Positions 1 through 8,124 of a stretch of DNA of 64,000 nt are shown here, piece by piece; position 1 is the stretch's first letter, and each line of letters begins with the position of its first letter. The stretch is taken from the NCBI GenBank assembly GCA_016710765.1, contig JADJUJ010000020.1:1-64000 (forward strand), written 5' to 3'. The stretch is from Lewinellaceae bacterium. GTDB lineage: Bacteria > Bacteroidota > Bacteroidia > Chitinophagales > Saprospiraceae. Below the pieces are notes generated by a model. The model did not search any database, was not told the origin of the DNA, and saw nothing but the letters and a program-made list of their open reading frames with translations. A program made the translations under genes and the position numbers.

Positions 1-714
1 GCCTTCCACGGTCGCATCCTGATGCTTAACCGCGAATCGGCAAAGGAAAGCACGGGCCATGGATCCCCCCTCCCCTTGCTGGTACACGGCGGTCCCGGAC
101 ATGCGGGCGGCGGCGAAGAAATGGGCGGCATGCGCGGCGTTTTCCACTACATGCAACGGACGGCCATACAAGGTACACCCACCGACATCACCAATGTCAC
201 CCGGCAATACCAGCCTGGCGCTGCACAATTCGAAACACCCGTTCACCCGTTCAAAAAGCACTTTGACGACCTTGTCATCGGGGAAACCCTGGTGACCGCC
301 AAACATACCGTCAGCGAAGCCGATATCCATAATTTTGCCAATGTAAGCGGCGACAACTTTTATGCCCACATGGATGCCACCGCCCTTGAGGGCACGCCCT
401 TCACCGGACGTGTAGCGCATGGCTATTTCATCCTGTCCAAAGCAGCCGGGTTGTTTGTCGATGCAAAAAAAGGACCCGTATTGCTCAACTATGGCCTCGA
501 CGAGTGCCGCTTCACCAAACCCGTTTATCCCGGAATGACCATCGGCGTTCGACTGACCGTCAAAGAAAAAATTGAACAGGAATTCGATCCTGAAAAAGAG
601 GGCGTAGCGGCCATACCACGCGGCATTGTGAAATGGAGGGTGGATGTGTATGATGAAACCGGCGAAACGGTGGCGGTTGCTACTATTTTGACGATGGTGC
701 GGAAACGAGGGTAG
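1..714 (+). CDS. paaZ: PaaZ bifunctional aldehyde dehydrogenase / oxepin-CoA hydrolase, 3' part
   Basis: Truncated by the window edge: the frame is open from base 1, so the ATG at 22 is internal. The first ~55 residues match the C-terminal end of the PaaZ aldehyde dehydrogenase domain (motifs GHGSPLPLLVHGGPG and HYMQRTAIQG). They are followed by a MaoC-like hot-dog domain (from HPFKKHFDDLVIGE; core GRVAHGYFILSKAAGLF). This two-domain order is diagnostic of PaaZ, which opens the oxepin-CoA ring and oxidises the resulting semialdehyde in aerobic phenylacetate breakdown in the cytoplasm. No other paa gene is visible downstream; the rest of the pathway, if present, lies upstream of the window. 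The TAG stop (712-714) is provided by the first bases of a palindromic repeat element. Confidence 0.9.
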   Translation, partial: AFHGRILMLNRESAKESTGHGSPLPLLVHGGPGHAGGGEEMGGMRGVFHYMQRTAIQGTPTDITNVTRQYQPGAAQFETPVHPFKKHFDDLVIGETLVTAKHTVSEADIHNFANVSGDNFYAHMDATALEGTPFTGRVAHGYFILSKAAGLFVDAKKGPVLLNYGLDECRFTKPVYPGMTIGVRLTVKEKIEQEFDPEKEGVAAIPRGIVKWRVDVYDETGETVAVATILTMVRKRG

Positions 715-868
715 CACCGACCGGCGGTCGGTGCAGTCCGGTCGACTGGTAGTCGACCGGAAATTAGTCGGCCGAAAAAACCTTCCACATCTAATCACAA
801 AATTAAGCATGACGCTGTTCGGTCGACTACCAGTCGACCGAACTCCACCGACCAGTGGTCGGTGCTAC
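714..868. repeat. REP-like inverted repeat made of four palindromes
   Basis: Four near-perfect palindromes are seen: 714-734 (GCACCGACC arms), 738-760 (CCGGTCGACT arms), 820-840 (CGGTCGACT arms) and 846-864 (CACCGACCA arms). The left pair (about 711-759) and the right pair (820-868) are near-identical as reverse complements over 49 bases, so the whole is a large inverted repeat with a ~60-base centre. It lies between two convergent genes. A single hairpin of the same family recurs at 62216-62239. The organisation resembles REP/BIME elements, which are mobilised by RAYT transposases and may act as terminators or mRNA stabilisers. That role is inferred. Confidence 0.85.
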
Positions 869-2260
869 TTGCTCCAACAACCACTCTTTCTCCGCCACTG
901 CCCCCGTTTGTTGTATGCTATTCCGCAAATCCAACAGGCTGTTTTTGTCGCCCGGCCGGATCTCTAAGATCCGCTCCACAAACCGGATGGTATTCAGATA
1001 GTTCTCCTTATGGTAACCCAGTTCCTTTTTCCGCCGGATAAATACCTTAAGCGCCTGCAAGTGTGATTCCAGCAAATCGTAGGCATCCATCGCGTAGTAA
1101 ATTTTCATCTGAAGCGTTTTGGCAGCAAGCGCCAGCATCACGTCCTTGTACTCGGCTTTTTGCAACAACAGCAAAGCATCGTCGAGCCGCCCACGCTGGT
1201 ATTCGAGCCGGGCCAGGTTAAAAGCAAACAAGCTCTCTCGATGGGCCGGTTGCAGTACATCTTTGTAGCGATAAACAAAATCCTCGACCCAATCCAATTC
1301 GTGCATGACAAGACCACTCGTCGCAGCGTTGAGGTAGGTGTAACGCGACAACCCGCCTTCCACCAAAAAGTAGCCATACTTGAAACCCTCCCGGTAAAAG
1401 TCAAACTGATCGCGCAGGTAGTCACTGTTGCCCTGATTGTACTGCCGGATGCAGAAATTTACGGCAAGAATGTACAGGTCGCGAAGTTCCTCGTCGGGGA
1501 AAAGATGATTCGACTGCATCAACTCCGCTTTGAACAACTCAAAAAAGACCCGCTTGTCGGGGAGTGTCAACGCCCGATAGCAATAATAGTACAGTGCAAT
1601 GGCAGGCTTGTCCAGCAAATCCCTTGATTCAATATAAGCCAGTGAGGCGTCCAGCATGCCAAGTTCATACTCCCGCCGCGAAACAGCCTGATGCGACAAC
1701 ATCATGCAGGCGTGCCACATCTTTTGCGCCAGATAATATTCATCCAGCTGATCATACAGCGGCTGCAGGTTGATTTCATCCTGACTTTTTCGATCGACAT
1801 CCAAACGGTACTGTTCCAGGGCCAACGTGTATTTCTTTCCAAAGTATTCGGTATTCCGAAACGGAGAATGTTCTTCTTCGCGGAAAGCCGCTTGTATGCT
1901 GGAGGCGGCGGCATCCGGGAGGCCGCGACGACGCATCACCCGCGTTTCTTCCAGATACAGTGCCTGAGGATTTGCCTGCATACTCTCCAAGACCAAAAAC
2001 TGGACGCAGCATTTGTTCAAAAAACTGATCGCCATGCGCAACCGGTGGTCGTCGTACGTGTAATCTGGAAATACTTGTTGAAATAACCGTAGTTTGTCGG
2101 GGACTGCCAGCCCCGATTTCAAATAGGGCTCCAGGCAAAACAACAACCGCCCCACCTCTGGCCGACGGTTAAAATAGTCCGATCCGACAAATCTTTTTAA
2201 AGAACGAAGTTCAAAATCCGACAGCGTTCGCAGTAATTTTATCAGTCGGGATTTTTCCAT
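827..2260 (-). CDS. Hypothetical all-helical protein, 477 aa
   Basis: No function recognised. The start ATG at 2260 gives MEKSRLIKLLRTLSDFEL. The protein has no signal peptide or membrane segment and looks helical throughout, with TPR-like repeats in the second half (for example NLARLEYQRGRLDDALLLL), so a cytoplasmic helical scaffold is likely. Similar proteins of unknown function are common in Saprospiraceae. The last 13 residues (VAPTTGRWSSVDW) and the stop codon are translated directly from the palindromic repeat that sits at the gene end, so the native C-terminus has probably been replaced or extended by repeat insertion. It is transcribed towards paaZ, and an AT-rich region of about 180 bases precedes it. 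Confidence 0.75.
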   Translation of the reverse strand: MEKSRLIKLLRTLSDFELRSLKRFVGSDYFNRRPEVGRLLFCLEPYLKSGLAVPDKLRLFQQVFPDYTYDDHRLRMAISFLNKCCVQFLVLESMQANPQALYLEETRVMRRRGLPDAAASSIQAAFREEEHSPFRNTEYFGKKYTLALEQYRLDVDRKSQDEINLQPLYDQLDEYYLAQKMWHACMMLSHQAVSRREYELGMLDASLAYIESRDLLDKPAIALYYYCYRALTLPDKRVFFELFKAELMQSNHLFPDEELRDLYILAVNFCIRQYNQGNSDYLRDQFDFYREGFKYGYFLVEGGLSRYTYLNAATSGLVMHELDWVEDFVYRYKDVLQPAHRESLFAFNLARLEYQRGRLDDALLLLQKAEYKDVMLALAAKTLQMKIYYAMDAYDLLESHLQALKVFIRRKKELGYHKENYLNTIRFVERILEIRPGDKNSLLDLRNSIQQTGAVAEKEWLLEQVAPTTGRWSSVDW

Positions 2261-2438
2261 GTTTAATTAATAATAGACAAAAAGACAAAATAAGTTCAAA
2301 CATATTGCAATAATAATGATTTTTGAAATTATATTAAATAAAAACAAATAGACAAACCGCTCATTTTGTCCTTGCTTTCCCCAGGGTGTTGCCGCACTTT
2401 TGTATCATTAAATTAGCATCATCCAAAACCATAAGATC

Positions 2439-3360
2439 ATGACTCCTTTGTCTAACCCATCAACCCTACTCAACAGGCTTACGTTCGTTGCGCTACTTCT
2501 GCTAATTGGCCTGAATTATGCAGGCACAGAACATCACCATCAGCGGAAATATCCATACGGCCGGCGGTAACCCTATGAATGAAGTCGTTGTAAGAATGAC
2601 GACTTCAACCGACACCCTATTCAACCTTACAAATGCCGCAGGAAACTACACTTTCACCGTACCTGCCGGAGAAACTTATACGATTACCCCTGACTATGAT
2701 GATAATCCGCTCAACGGGGTCTCCACTTTTGACCTCGTATTGTTGATGAAGCATATCAATGGTGAGGTACTCTTGACAAATCCATATTCCATCGTGGCTG
2801 CAGATGCCGACCGAAATGGCGTATTGAACCTGAACGACTCGCTGCTGATCCGCCAAATGGTCGTGTCAACCATTGTTAACTTCCCAGAGGGAAACTGGCG
2901 CTTTATTGATGCATCGTATGTTTTCCCCGATCCCATGGATCCTTTCACCCCTCCTTTCCCGGAGAGCATTACCCTGAACAATGTCAGTTCTGACCAGGTA
3001 GGTGTAGATTTTATCGGCATTAAAATCGGTGATTTAAATAATTCGGCCATTTTCATCAACCCTGGAAATCAAATAATTGGAAAGCTAACCTGGGATGCTA
3101 ATTTCAACTGCACCCAGGATGCAGGAGAAGCCACACTCGGTGGTTGGACCATCAGTTTTGAAGGCCCTATTGGTAATTTTTATGCTGTAACAAACAGCAG
3201 CGGCAATTACCACGCTTCGCTTCCTGCAGGTACGTACAATGTTATACTGCATGCACCAAACAGCCTCTGGACATCTTGTGCAGGCATCGTTCCGAACATT
3301 ACACTCGATCCCCTTACAACCTGTAACGGTCAATTTCTCGGCCCAATCCGAAGTAATTTG
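2439..3360 (+). CDS. T9SS-exported repeat protein, N-terminal part (frameshifted gene 2439-4638)
   Basis: First half of a secreted protein whose frame breaks three times. ATG 2439 opens a signal peptide (hydrophobic core FVALLLLIGLNYA). The frame then changes near 2515, and the body runs in another frame from 2518 (MQAQNITISGNIHTAGG). The body has a SdrD/carboxypeptidase-like beta domain (GNPMNEVVVRMTTSTD, GNYTFTVPAGETYTI), then a dockerin-like or EF-hand-like stretch (ADADRNGVLNLNDSLLIRQM), then a second beta domain (GKLTWDANFNCTQDAGE). The next break is at the CCC at 3361-3363, where removing one C restores the reading. Export by Sec then T9SS is inferred from the C-terminal domain in the second half. 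Confidence 0.7.
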
Positions 3361-4638
3361 CCCGCAGATGGCCGTTGATATCTCGACTCCTTTCCTGCGC
3401 CGTTGCATGAACAATGGCTATCAGGTTCAGTATTGCAATCAGGGAACCGACGTGGCTGAAAATGTTCAAATTACCGTAGAATTTGATGGATTTTTGAATG
3501 TCATGGCGAGTTCACATCCATGGTCGTCTGTAACTGGGAACACCTATACTTTCGACGTGGGTTCAGTTGAACCAGGTGAGTGCAGATCATTTACCGTACA
3601 GGTTAACGTCGACTGTGCGGCGGAATTGGGTCAAACCCATTGTTCAACCGCTTCTATAACCCCTGCTGACTTATGTGGGCAGACCAACCCGCAATGGGAT
3701 GGCGCCAACCTGGTAATCACCGGCGAATGCGTCAACGGGGAAGTAGTATTTACCATCACCAACACTGGTTCCGACATGCTCGTCCCTGTGGATTATGTTA
3801 TCATCGAGGACATCATGATTCAAATGGTTGGCAACAGCCTTCAACTGGCATCCGGTGAATCCCAAAACATTACCCTGCCCGCCAACGGTAGCACCTGGCG
3901 TCTGGAGGTGGAACAAACACCCTTTCACCCGCTTCAGGCAGCTATCAGTGCCGCCGTGGAAGCCTGTGGGCAGAACCAGAGTGGTAACTTCAGCCTGGGT
4001 ATTATTACCCAATTCCCTTACAACAATGGCGGTTTCAGCGATGTGGATTGTGTGCAAAACATCGGCTCTTTCGACCCCAACGATAAGGCTGGGTTTCCCA
4101 GCGGCGTCACGGCGCAACATTGGGTCCCCTTGGGACAAGAAATTGATTACAAGATCCGTTTTCAAAATACCGGCACTGACACTGCCTTCCGGGTCATCGT
4201 ACTGGATACCCTGTCGCAATGGCTTGATCCCATCACCGTTAAACCCGGCGCAAGTAGCCATCCCTACCGTTTTGAAATGGCCGAAAACGGGGCGCTGAAA
4301 TTTACATTTGACAACATCATGCTTCCCGACAGCAATGTCAACGAAATGGCCTCCCATGGTTTTGTCCATTTTACTGTCAAACCAAAGGAAAATGCGGGCA
4401 ACGGGACGACAATCAACAACCAGGCCGCCATATATTTTGACTACAATTTGCCTGTACTTACCAATAACACCCTGCATACCCTCGGAGAACAATACCTCAA
4501 CATTTCCAAGTTGCCCAAAAACAAGTCGCCGGCTCGGCATTTGAATTTGACGCATCCCAGCTGGAGCCCGGTATGTATCTGTTCAGTATCGAAGAAAACG
4601 GTCAAAAAGTAGCGGCTGGAAAAATGGTGAAACAGTAA
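3361..4638 (+). CDS. T9SS-exported repeat protein, C-terminal part with sorting domain
   Basis: Continues the preceding fragment. It carries DUF11/CARDB-like conserved-repeat modules (YCNQGTDVAENVQITVEFD; IDYKIRFQNTGTDTAFRVIV; NQAAIYFDYNLPVLTNN), which are usual in large Bacteroidota surface proteins just before the sorting domain. The frame breaks again at AA 4508-4509. After adding one A, the last 43 codons read KVAQKQVAGSAFEFD and then QLEPGMYLFSIEENG...KMVKQ, a T9SS type A sorting domain ending at TAA 4636-4638. Without the correction the frame stops at 4612 and loses the sorting domain. The GAGAG microsatellite begins immediately after the stop. Confidence 0.7.
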
Positions 4639-4691
4639 GAGGAGAGGAGAGGAGAGGAGAGGAGAGGAGAGGAGAAGAGAGGAGAGGAGAG
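4639..4691. repeat. (GAGAG)n microsatellite
   Basis: About ten tandem copies of a GAGAG/GGAGA unit with one GAAGA variant directly follow the stop codon of the T9SS gene and precede a hairpin terminator. Pure purine tracts like this can slip in replication and form H-DNA. Here the tract is non-coding and lies between convergent genes. Confidence 0.9.
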
Positions 4692-4693
4692 CA

Positions 4694-4731
4694 GGAAAAG
4701 CGATCTCGGTTATTGCTGAGATCGCTTTTCC
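4694..4731. terminator. Bidirectional hairpin terminator
   Basis: Perfect 14-bp stem (arms GGAAAAGCGATCTC) with a 10-base loop. The arms contain A4/T4 tracts at the stem base, so it can serve both the T9SS gene on the plus strand and the subtilase gene on the minus strand, which converge here. Confidence 0.8.
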
Positions 4732-4755
4732 TATTGTTGGCCTACACTTCAACGG

Positions 4756-6291
4756 TTACTGTGTTGCCCCCTCTGCATTCACCCTGCCCCAGCCAAACTG
4801 GGAGTTTCGGTTGGGATAATAATTGCTGTTGACTTTCATTTTGTCAAATACTTGCTGGCGCGACCAGCCTGGGTATTTTGCCCAAACCAGGGCTGCAATG
4901 CCCGCCGTTGATGCCGTAGACACGGAGGAGCCGCCAATGGTAGAAGGATCATCACCTTCCATGGCCAGGGTAAGTGGATTGGTGCCCGACTCCGTTTTTT
5001 CCATCACCAGTACAAAGTCAACCTTGCTGCCGGAATGACAATTGGAACAGCGCTGGGTAAGGTTGCTTTTCACACCCGTGACTGCGATCGCCTCATCCAT
5101 AGTAGCCGGGAAGATTACGCCCACGAACCAGGAGGTCCACCAGAAGGAAGTACCCGCTGCGCAGAAAATCATTTTCCCTTTCCCATAGGCATATTTAATG
5201 GCATCTTTGATTTGGGAAGCACTGGTCAGGCGGCCCATGCTCATGCTTATGATCTTTATTTCGGCCATGTTTCCGGCATTTTTAAACGCATTGGAAACGC
5301 CTACGACCTCCCTGCTTTCATCGAGGTACACATCGGCAGCAGCACGGATCGACACCAGGTTGCAGTTGTAAGCAATGCCTGCCGAAGCACCGTCCCAGCC
5401 CCTTGGAGCGGCTGCAGCACCCTGCATGCCCGTGCCATGCCCGCACTGATCGTGGGGTGTTTCCGGAGAACCCACCGGATTACCCCACCAGTTGGTAGCC
5501 TGCGGCAAGGTCACGAGTTTGGTGATAGAGCGCCCCTGGGAATCGCCCTGGTTGAACTCATCACCGAGGTTATCCTGCCAGTCGGAGCAACCCGTATCAA
5601 CAATAACAAGGCCAACGCTTGAGCCTGTACTGTTGTCCCATGCCTGTTGGATGTTGTGGTAAGAATAATTCCAGGAGGCCTTGCAGCCCGGTGTGATGTT
5701 GGTATAATCAACACCCGCTACCAGTCCCGGGTCCGGATAATTGCTGTCGCAGCCCGATCCGCTTCGATCAGCTGCCCGGTTGGTCATGAAGGGTTCGTAG
5801 CCCAAAGGCTCTGCATAGCGCAAATTTGCCGATTGCCGGAGCAAAGTGATGGTTTCCGGATTCAGGATCCTGACGTCGATGACAGGAAGCACGTCGTCTT
5901 CATAATACAGCAAATCTGATTTTTGAACCCCTGGTGTAATTTTCCGCTCACTCTCCAAAATCAGTTGCCAAATGGCTTCCCGGGCAATCTTCCATTCCGG
6001 ATTGTTGATGTTGATCTCGTGTAAATGCGCCTCCACATCCTGTGTTCCGGCGGGTTTGTAACCGACCGACAACAGGTTATCCGAATTGGCCAGGGCGGTC
6101 CAGACCATGTCTTCGGAAGCCCAGGCCCAGATAAACTCCCCTTCCTGCAGGAGGTTTTCCTTAATGAAAGCATCAAGTTGGGTCGGGTCGGGCGCTGAGG
6201 GGCGTTGCAACACAGCGCCAGTTTCTTGTTTTTGACAACTGTTGATGGTCAGCAACACAAACAGCAGCGAGAGGAGGGTAAATTTTTTCAT
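4756..6291 (-). CDS. S8 subtilisin-like serine protease, lipoprotein
   Basis: 511 aa. The N-terminus has a lipoprotein signal with lipobox (LLTINSC, Cys19), so the protein is probably anchored in the outer membrane. A ~200-residue pro-region precedes the peptidase S8 domain. Catalytic residues visible: Asp232 (VIVDTGCSD), His285 (CGHGTGMQG) and Ser456 (GGSSVSTASTAG). The oxyanion position, usually Asn in AAGN, reads AAGT (around 380), a variant that may be a subfamily trait. Many cysteines suggest disulfides. There is no T9SS domain, consistent with lipid anchoring instead. It is divergent from the sigma-factor gene, and the shared ~300-base spacer must hold both promoters. Confidence 0.9.
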   Translation of the reverse strand: MKKFTLLSLLFVLLTINSCQKQETGAVLQRPSAPDPTQLDAFIKENLLQEGEFIWAWASEDMVWTALANSDNLLSVGYKPAGTQDVEAHLHEININNPEWKIAREAIWQLILESERKITPGVQKSDLLYYEDDVLPVIDVRILNPETITLLRQSANLRYAEPLGYEPFMTNRAADRSGSGCDSNYPDPGLVAGVDYTNITPGCKASWNYSYHNIQQAWDNSTGSSVGLVIVDTGCSDWQDNLGDEFNQGDSQGRSITKLVTLPQATNWWGNPVGSPETPHDQCGHGTGMQGAAAAPRGWDGASAGIAYNCNLVSIRAAADVYLDESREVVGVSNAFKNAGNMAEIKIISMSMGRLTSASQIKDAIKYAYGKGKMIFCAAGTSFWWTSWFVGVIFPATMDEAIAVTGVKSNLTQRCSNCHSGSKVDFVLVMEKTESGTNPLTLAMEGDDPSTIGGSSVSTASTAGIAALVWAKYPGWSRQQVFDKMKVNSNYYPNRNSQFGWGRVNAEGATQ

Positions 6292-6540
6292 GATTTTCGG
6301 TTTGTTTAAAATGATGCTTGCGAAAATAGAGATTCAAAACAAATCCACTATGCGTTTTACCGCATTTAAGAAATTAAATTTTATATTTTTCCTTTTTAAG
6401 CACTTATAACACGCCAAAAAAACCATAACAGGATACGTATGTCTGCCTTTCACCTGATTCACTGTATGTCGCCAGCAGCGGGCTCGTCCAGGAAAGCGCC
6501 TGCCCGATGGTATTATGCCCTGCTTTTCACAAAAGAAAAA

Positions 6541-6548
6541 TATATTTG
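6541..6548 (+). promoter_or_regulatory. Candidate -7 box of sigma-factor gene; spacer 6292-6595
   Basis: TATATTTG matches the Bacteroidota -7 consensus TAnnTTTG, 48 bases before the sigma-factor ATG. No clear -33 TTG lies at the ideal distance. The rest of the 304-base spacer between the divergent subtilase and sigma-factor genes shows no ORF or strong repeat; it is AT-rich at both ends. Confidence 0.4.
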
Positions 6549-6595
6549 TAAAAACTATTTGAATACTGGGTACCAATCCTGAAAAACTGCACGGT

Positions 6596-7183
6596 ATGGA
6601 TGAACAAATAAGTTCCGATGAGGAATTGATAAAAGATTTGCAGGGAGATGTGACAGCACGTAAAGCCGCCTTACGGCAGCTCTTTACCGAACCCGCTTTG
6701 CGGAAACAAGTGATTGGTTACATCCGCTCGCACGGCGGCGCAACCGAAGATGGAGAAGATGCCATGCAGGAGGCTATATTGATATTTGATAAAAACATCC
6801 GAGCAAACCGGTTTCAGGGAACCAGTTCATTGCAGGGCTATTTTTTTGGCATTGTAAAATGGTGGTGGTATTCCAAACAACGCTCCAGGGTCAACCACCT
6901 GGAATTCCAGCCTGAAATGTACGATGCACACGAAGAAAGTCACGAAGATCTGCTGATTACTGAAGAACGGAAGTCGGCCATCCGCAAAGCCCTTGAACAA
7001 ATTGGCGAACGCTGTAAGACCATTCTCACCCTTTGGGGCCAAAATGAAAGCATGGAAATAATCGCTGATGTTGCTGGCTTACGCGACCGAATAGCCGCAA
7101 AAAAAGAAGCCTACCGCTGCCGGGAGAGAATTAGTGCTTTCATCAAATCCAACCCCAACCTCCGCGAACAGGCAGGACTTTAA
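6596..7183 (+). CDS. ECF-type RNA polymerase sigma factor
   Basis: 195 aa, the usual ECF size. Region 2-like segment: DAMQEAILIFDKNIRANRF followed by SSLQGYFFGIVKWWWYSKQR. Region 4-like segment: ALEQIGERCKTILTLWGQNESMEIIADVAGL, with the helix-turn-helix signature weaker than usual (the recognition helix reads RDRIAAKKEAYRCRERI). It directs RNA polymerase to a small regulon in the cytoplasm. The next gene starts 11 bases after its stop and encodes a membrane protein with anti-sigma-like architecture, so the two probably form an operon and a regulatory pair. Similar sigma factors frequently sit near TPR-CHAT genes in Saprospiraceae. Confidence 0.85.
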   Translation: MDEQISSDEELIKDLQGDVTARKAALRQLFTEPALRKQVIGYIRSHGGATEDGEDAMQEAILIFDKNIRANRFQGTSSLQGYFFGIVKWWWYSKQRSRVNHLEFQPEMYDAHEESHEDLLITEERKSAIRKALEQIGERCKTILTLWGQNESMEIIADVAGLRDRIAAKKEAYRCRERISAFIKSNPNLREQAGL

Positions 7184-7194
7184 TTACAAACTAC

Positions 7195-8124
7195 ATGGAA
7201 GAGTTAAGAGATAAATTGGAAGACTACTTATCCGGCAAACTCGGTGCTGCTGAGAAAAAAGCTCTGGAGCAACAACTTGCCTCCGACCCCGCACTTCAGG
7301 AAATGCTGCGCTGGCAAAAACTAGAGCGGGATGCCATGGATGTGCTTGCTGAGGACGACCTGCGGAATGATCTCCTGGAATGGAAGAAAGGCCTCCCGGC
7401 AAACAAAAGCCCTAAAATCGTTCCAATCTGGAGCAGATACACCATCGCCATTGCCGCCGCTGTTGCACTTATTTTGAGCATCTGGTGGTGGACAAAACCT
7501 ACAACAGATGTAACCATTGGCCCCCGCACAGCACAGAATCAACCTGTTGTACCCAAGACCTCGCCACAAGCAAGTATTGACACTCCTTCCATAAAACCCC
7601 ACACCAATCCAGAAAAGCCCATCGTGAATACGCCCAAAGCGCTATCTTCCAGGTACCTAGCCCTGGCAGAATCCAATTATGATGCGCTTCGAAACAGCAT
7701 CAATGCTCCCCAGGTCAGGGGCAGCAAACCTGAAAAAGACAGTACCCTCTCGGCAACCCAAATCCTGAAACAGGACGGCTTTGCCGCATTCAACAAAGCG
7801 GAGTACAAGGCATGTATTGGCAAATTATCGAAAGTTCCTGCAACCGACAAAGGGTATTTCACCACCATGGAATATTTGGGCCATGCCTATTTCAGAACCA
7901 AAGAATTTAAAAAGGCGGCAGCAACATTCCAAATGGTCTACGAGCAAAACCTCCCCCTTTCAACTGACCGTGCGAGGTGGTATTACTTGCTGGCAATGCT
8001 AGCGGACGGCAAAGAAGACAGTGCGTCCTTCAAAACAAACCTAAATTTATTGGCAAACGACCCCAGTCGGGATTACTCCCAGCAGGCCCAAAAACTGCTG
8101 GAAAAATTGGCACCTCAACGATAA
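7195..8124 (+). CDS. Membrane TPR protein, candidate anti-sigma factor
   Basis: 309 aa. The N-terminal ~75 residues form a cytoplasmic helical region (MEELRDKLEDYLSGKLGAAEKK) like the sigma-binding part of anti-sigma factors. One membrane span follows at about 81-99 (YTIAIAAAVALILSIWWWT), then a Pro/Thr-rich linker, then periplasmic TPR repeats (about 195-300; GHAYFRTKEFKKAAATFQMVY). Adjacency to the sigma factor (11-base gap) supports the anti-sigma role, which is inferred since no zinc-finger motif is present. Its 3' end overlaps by 10 bases the corrected end of the convergent CHAT gene. Confidence 0.7.
   Translation: MEELRDKLEDYLSGKLGAAEKKALEQQLASDPALQEMLRWQKLERDAMDVLAEDDLRNDLLEWKKGLPANKSPKIVPIWSRYTIAIAAAVALILSIWWWTKPTTDVTIGPRTAQNQPVVPKTSPQASIDTPSIKPHTNPEKPIVNTPKALSSRYLALAESNYDALRNSINAPQVRGSKPEKDSTLSATQILKQDGFAAFNKAEYKACIGKLSKVPATDKGYFTTMEYLGHAYFRTKEFKKAAATFQMVYEQNLPLSTDRARWYYLLAMLADGKEDSASFKTNLNLLANDPSRDYSQQAQKLLEKLAPQR

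Noticed and set aside
2439..4638. Programmed ribosomal frameshifting
   Set aside because: Breaks occur in both directions and in many unrelated genes, without slippery heptamers or conserved stimulatory hairpins; sequencing error or decay explains them better.
4441..4752. 103-codon minus-strand frame through the GAGAG repeat
   Set aside because: Its middle is only repetitive Leu/Ser from the microsatellite, and it crosses the terminator.
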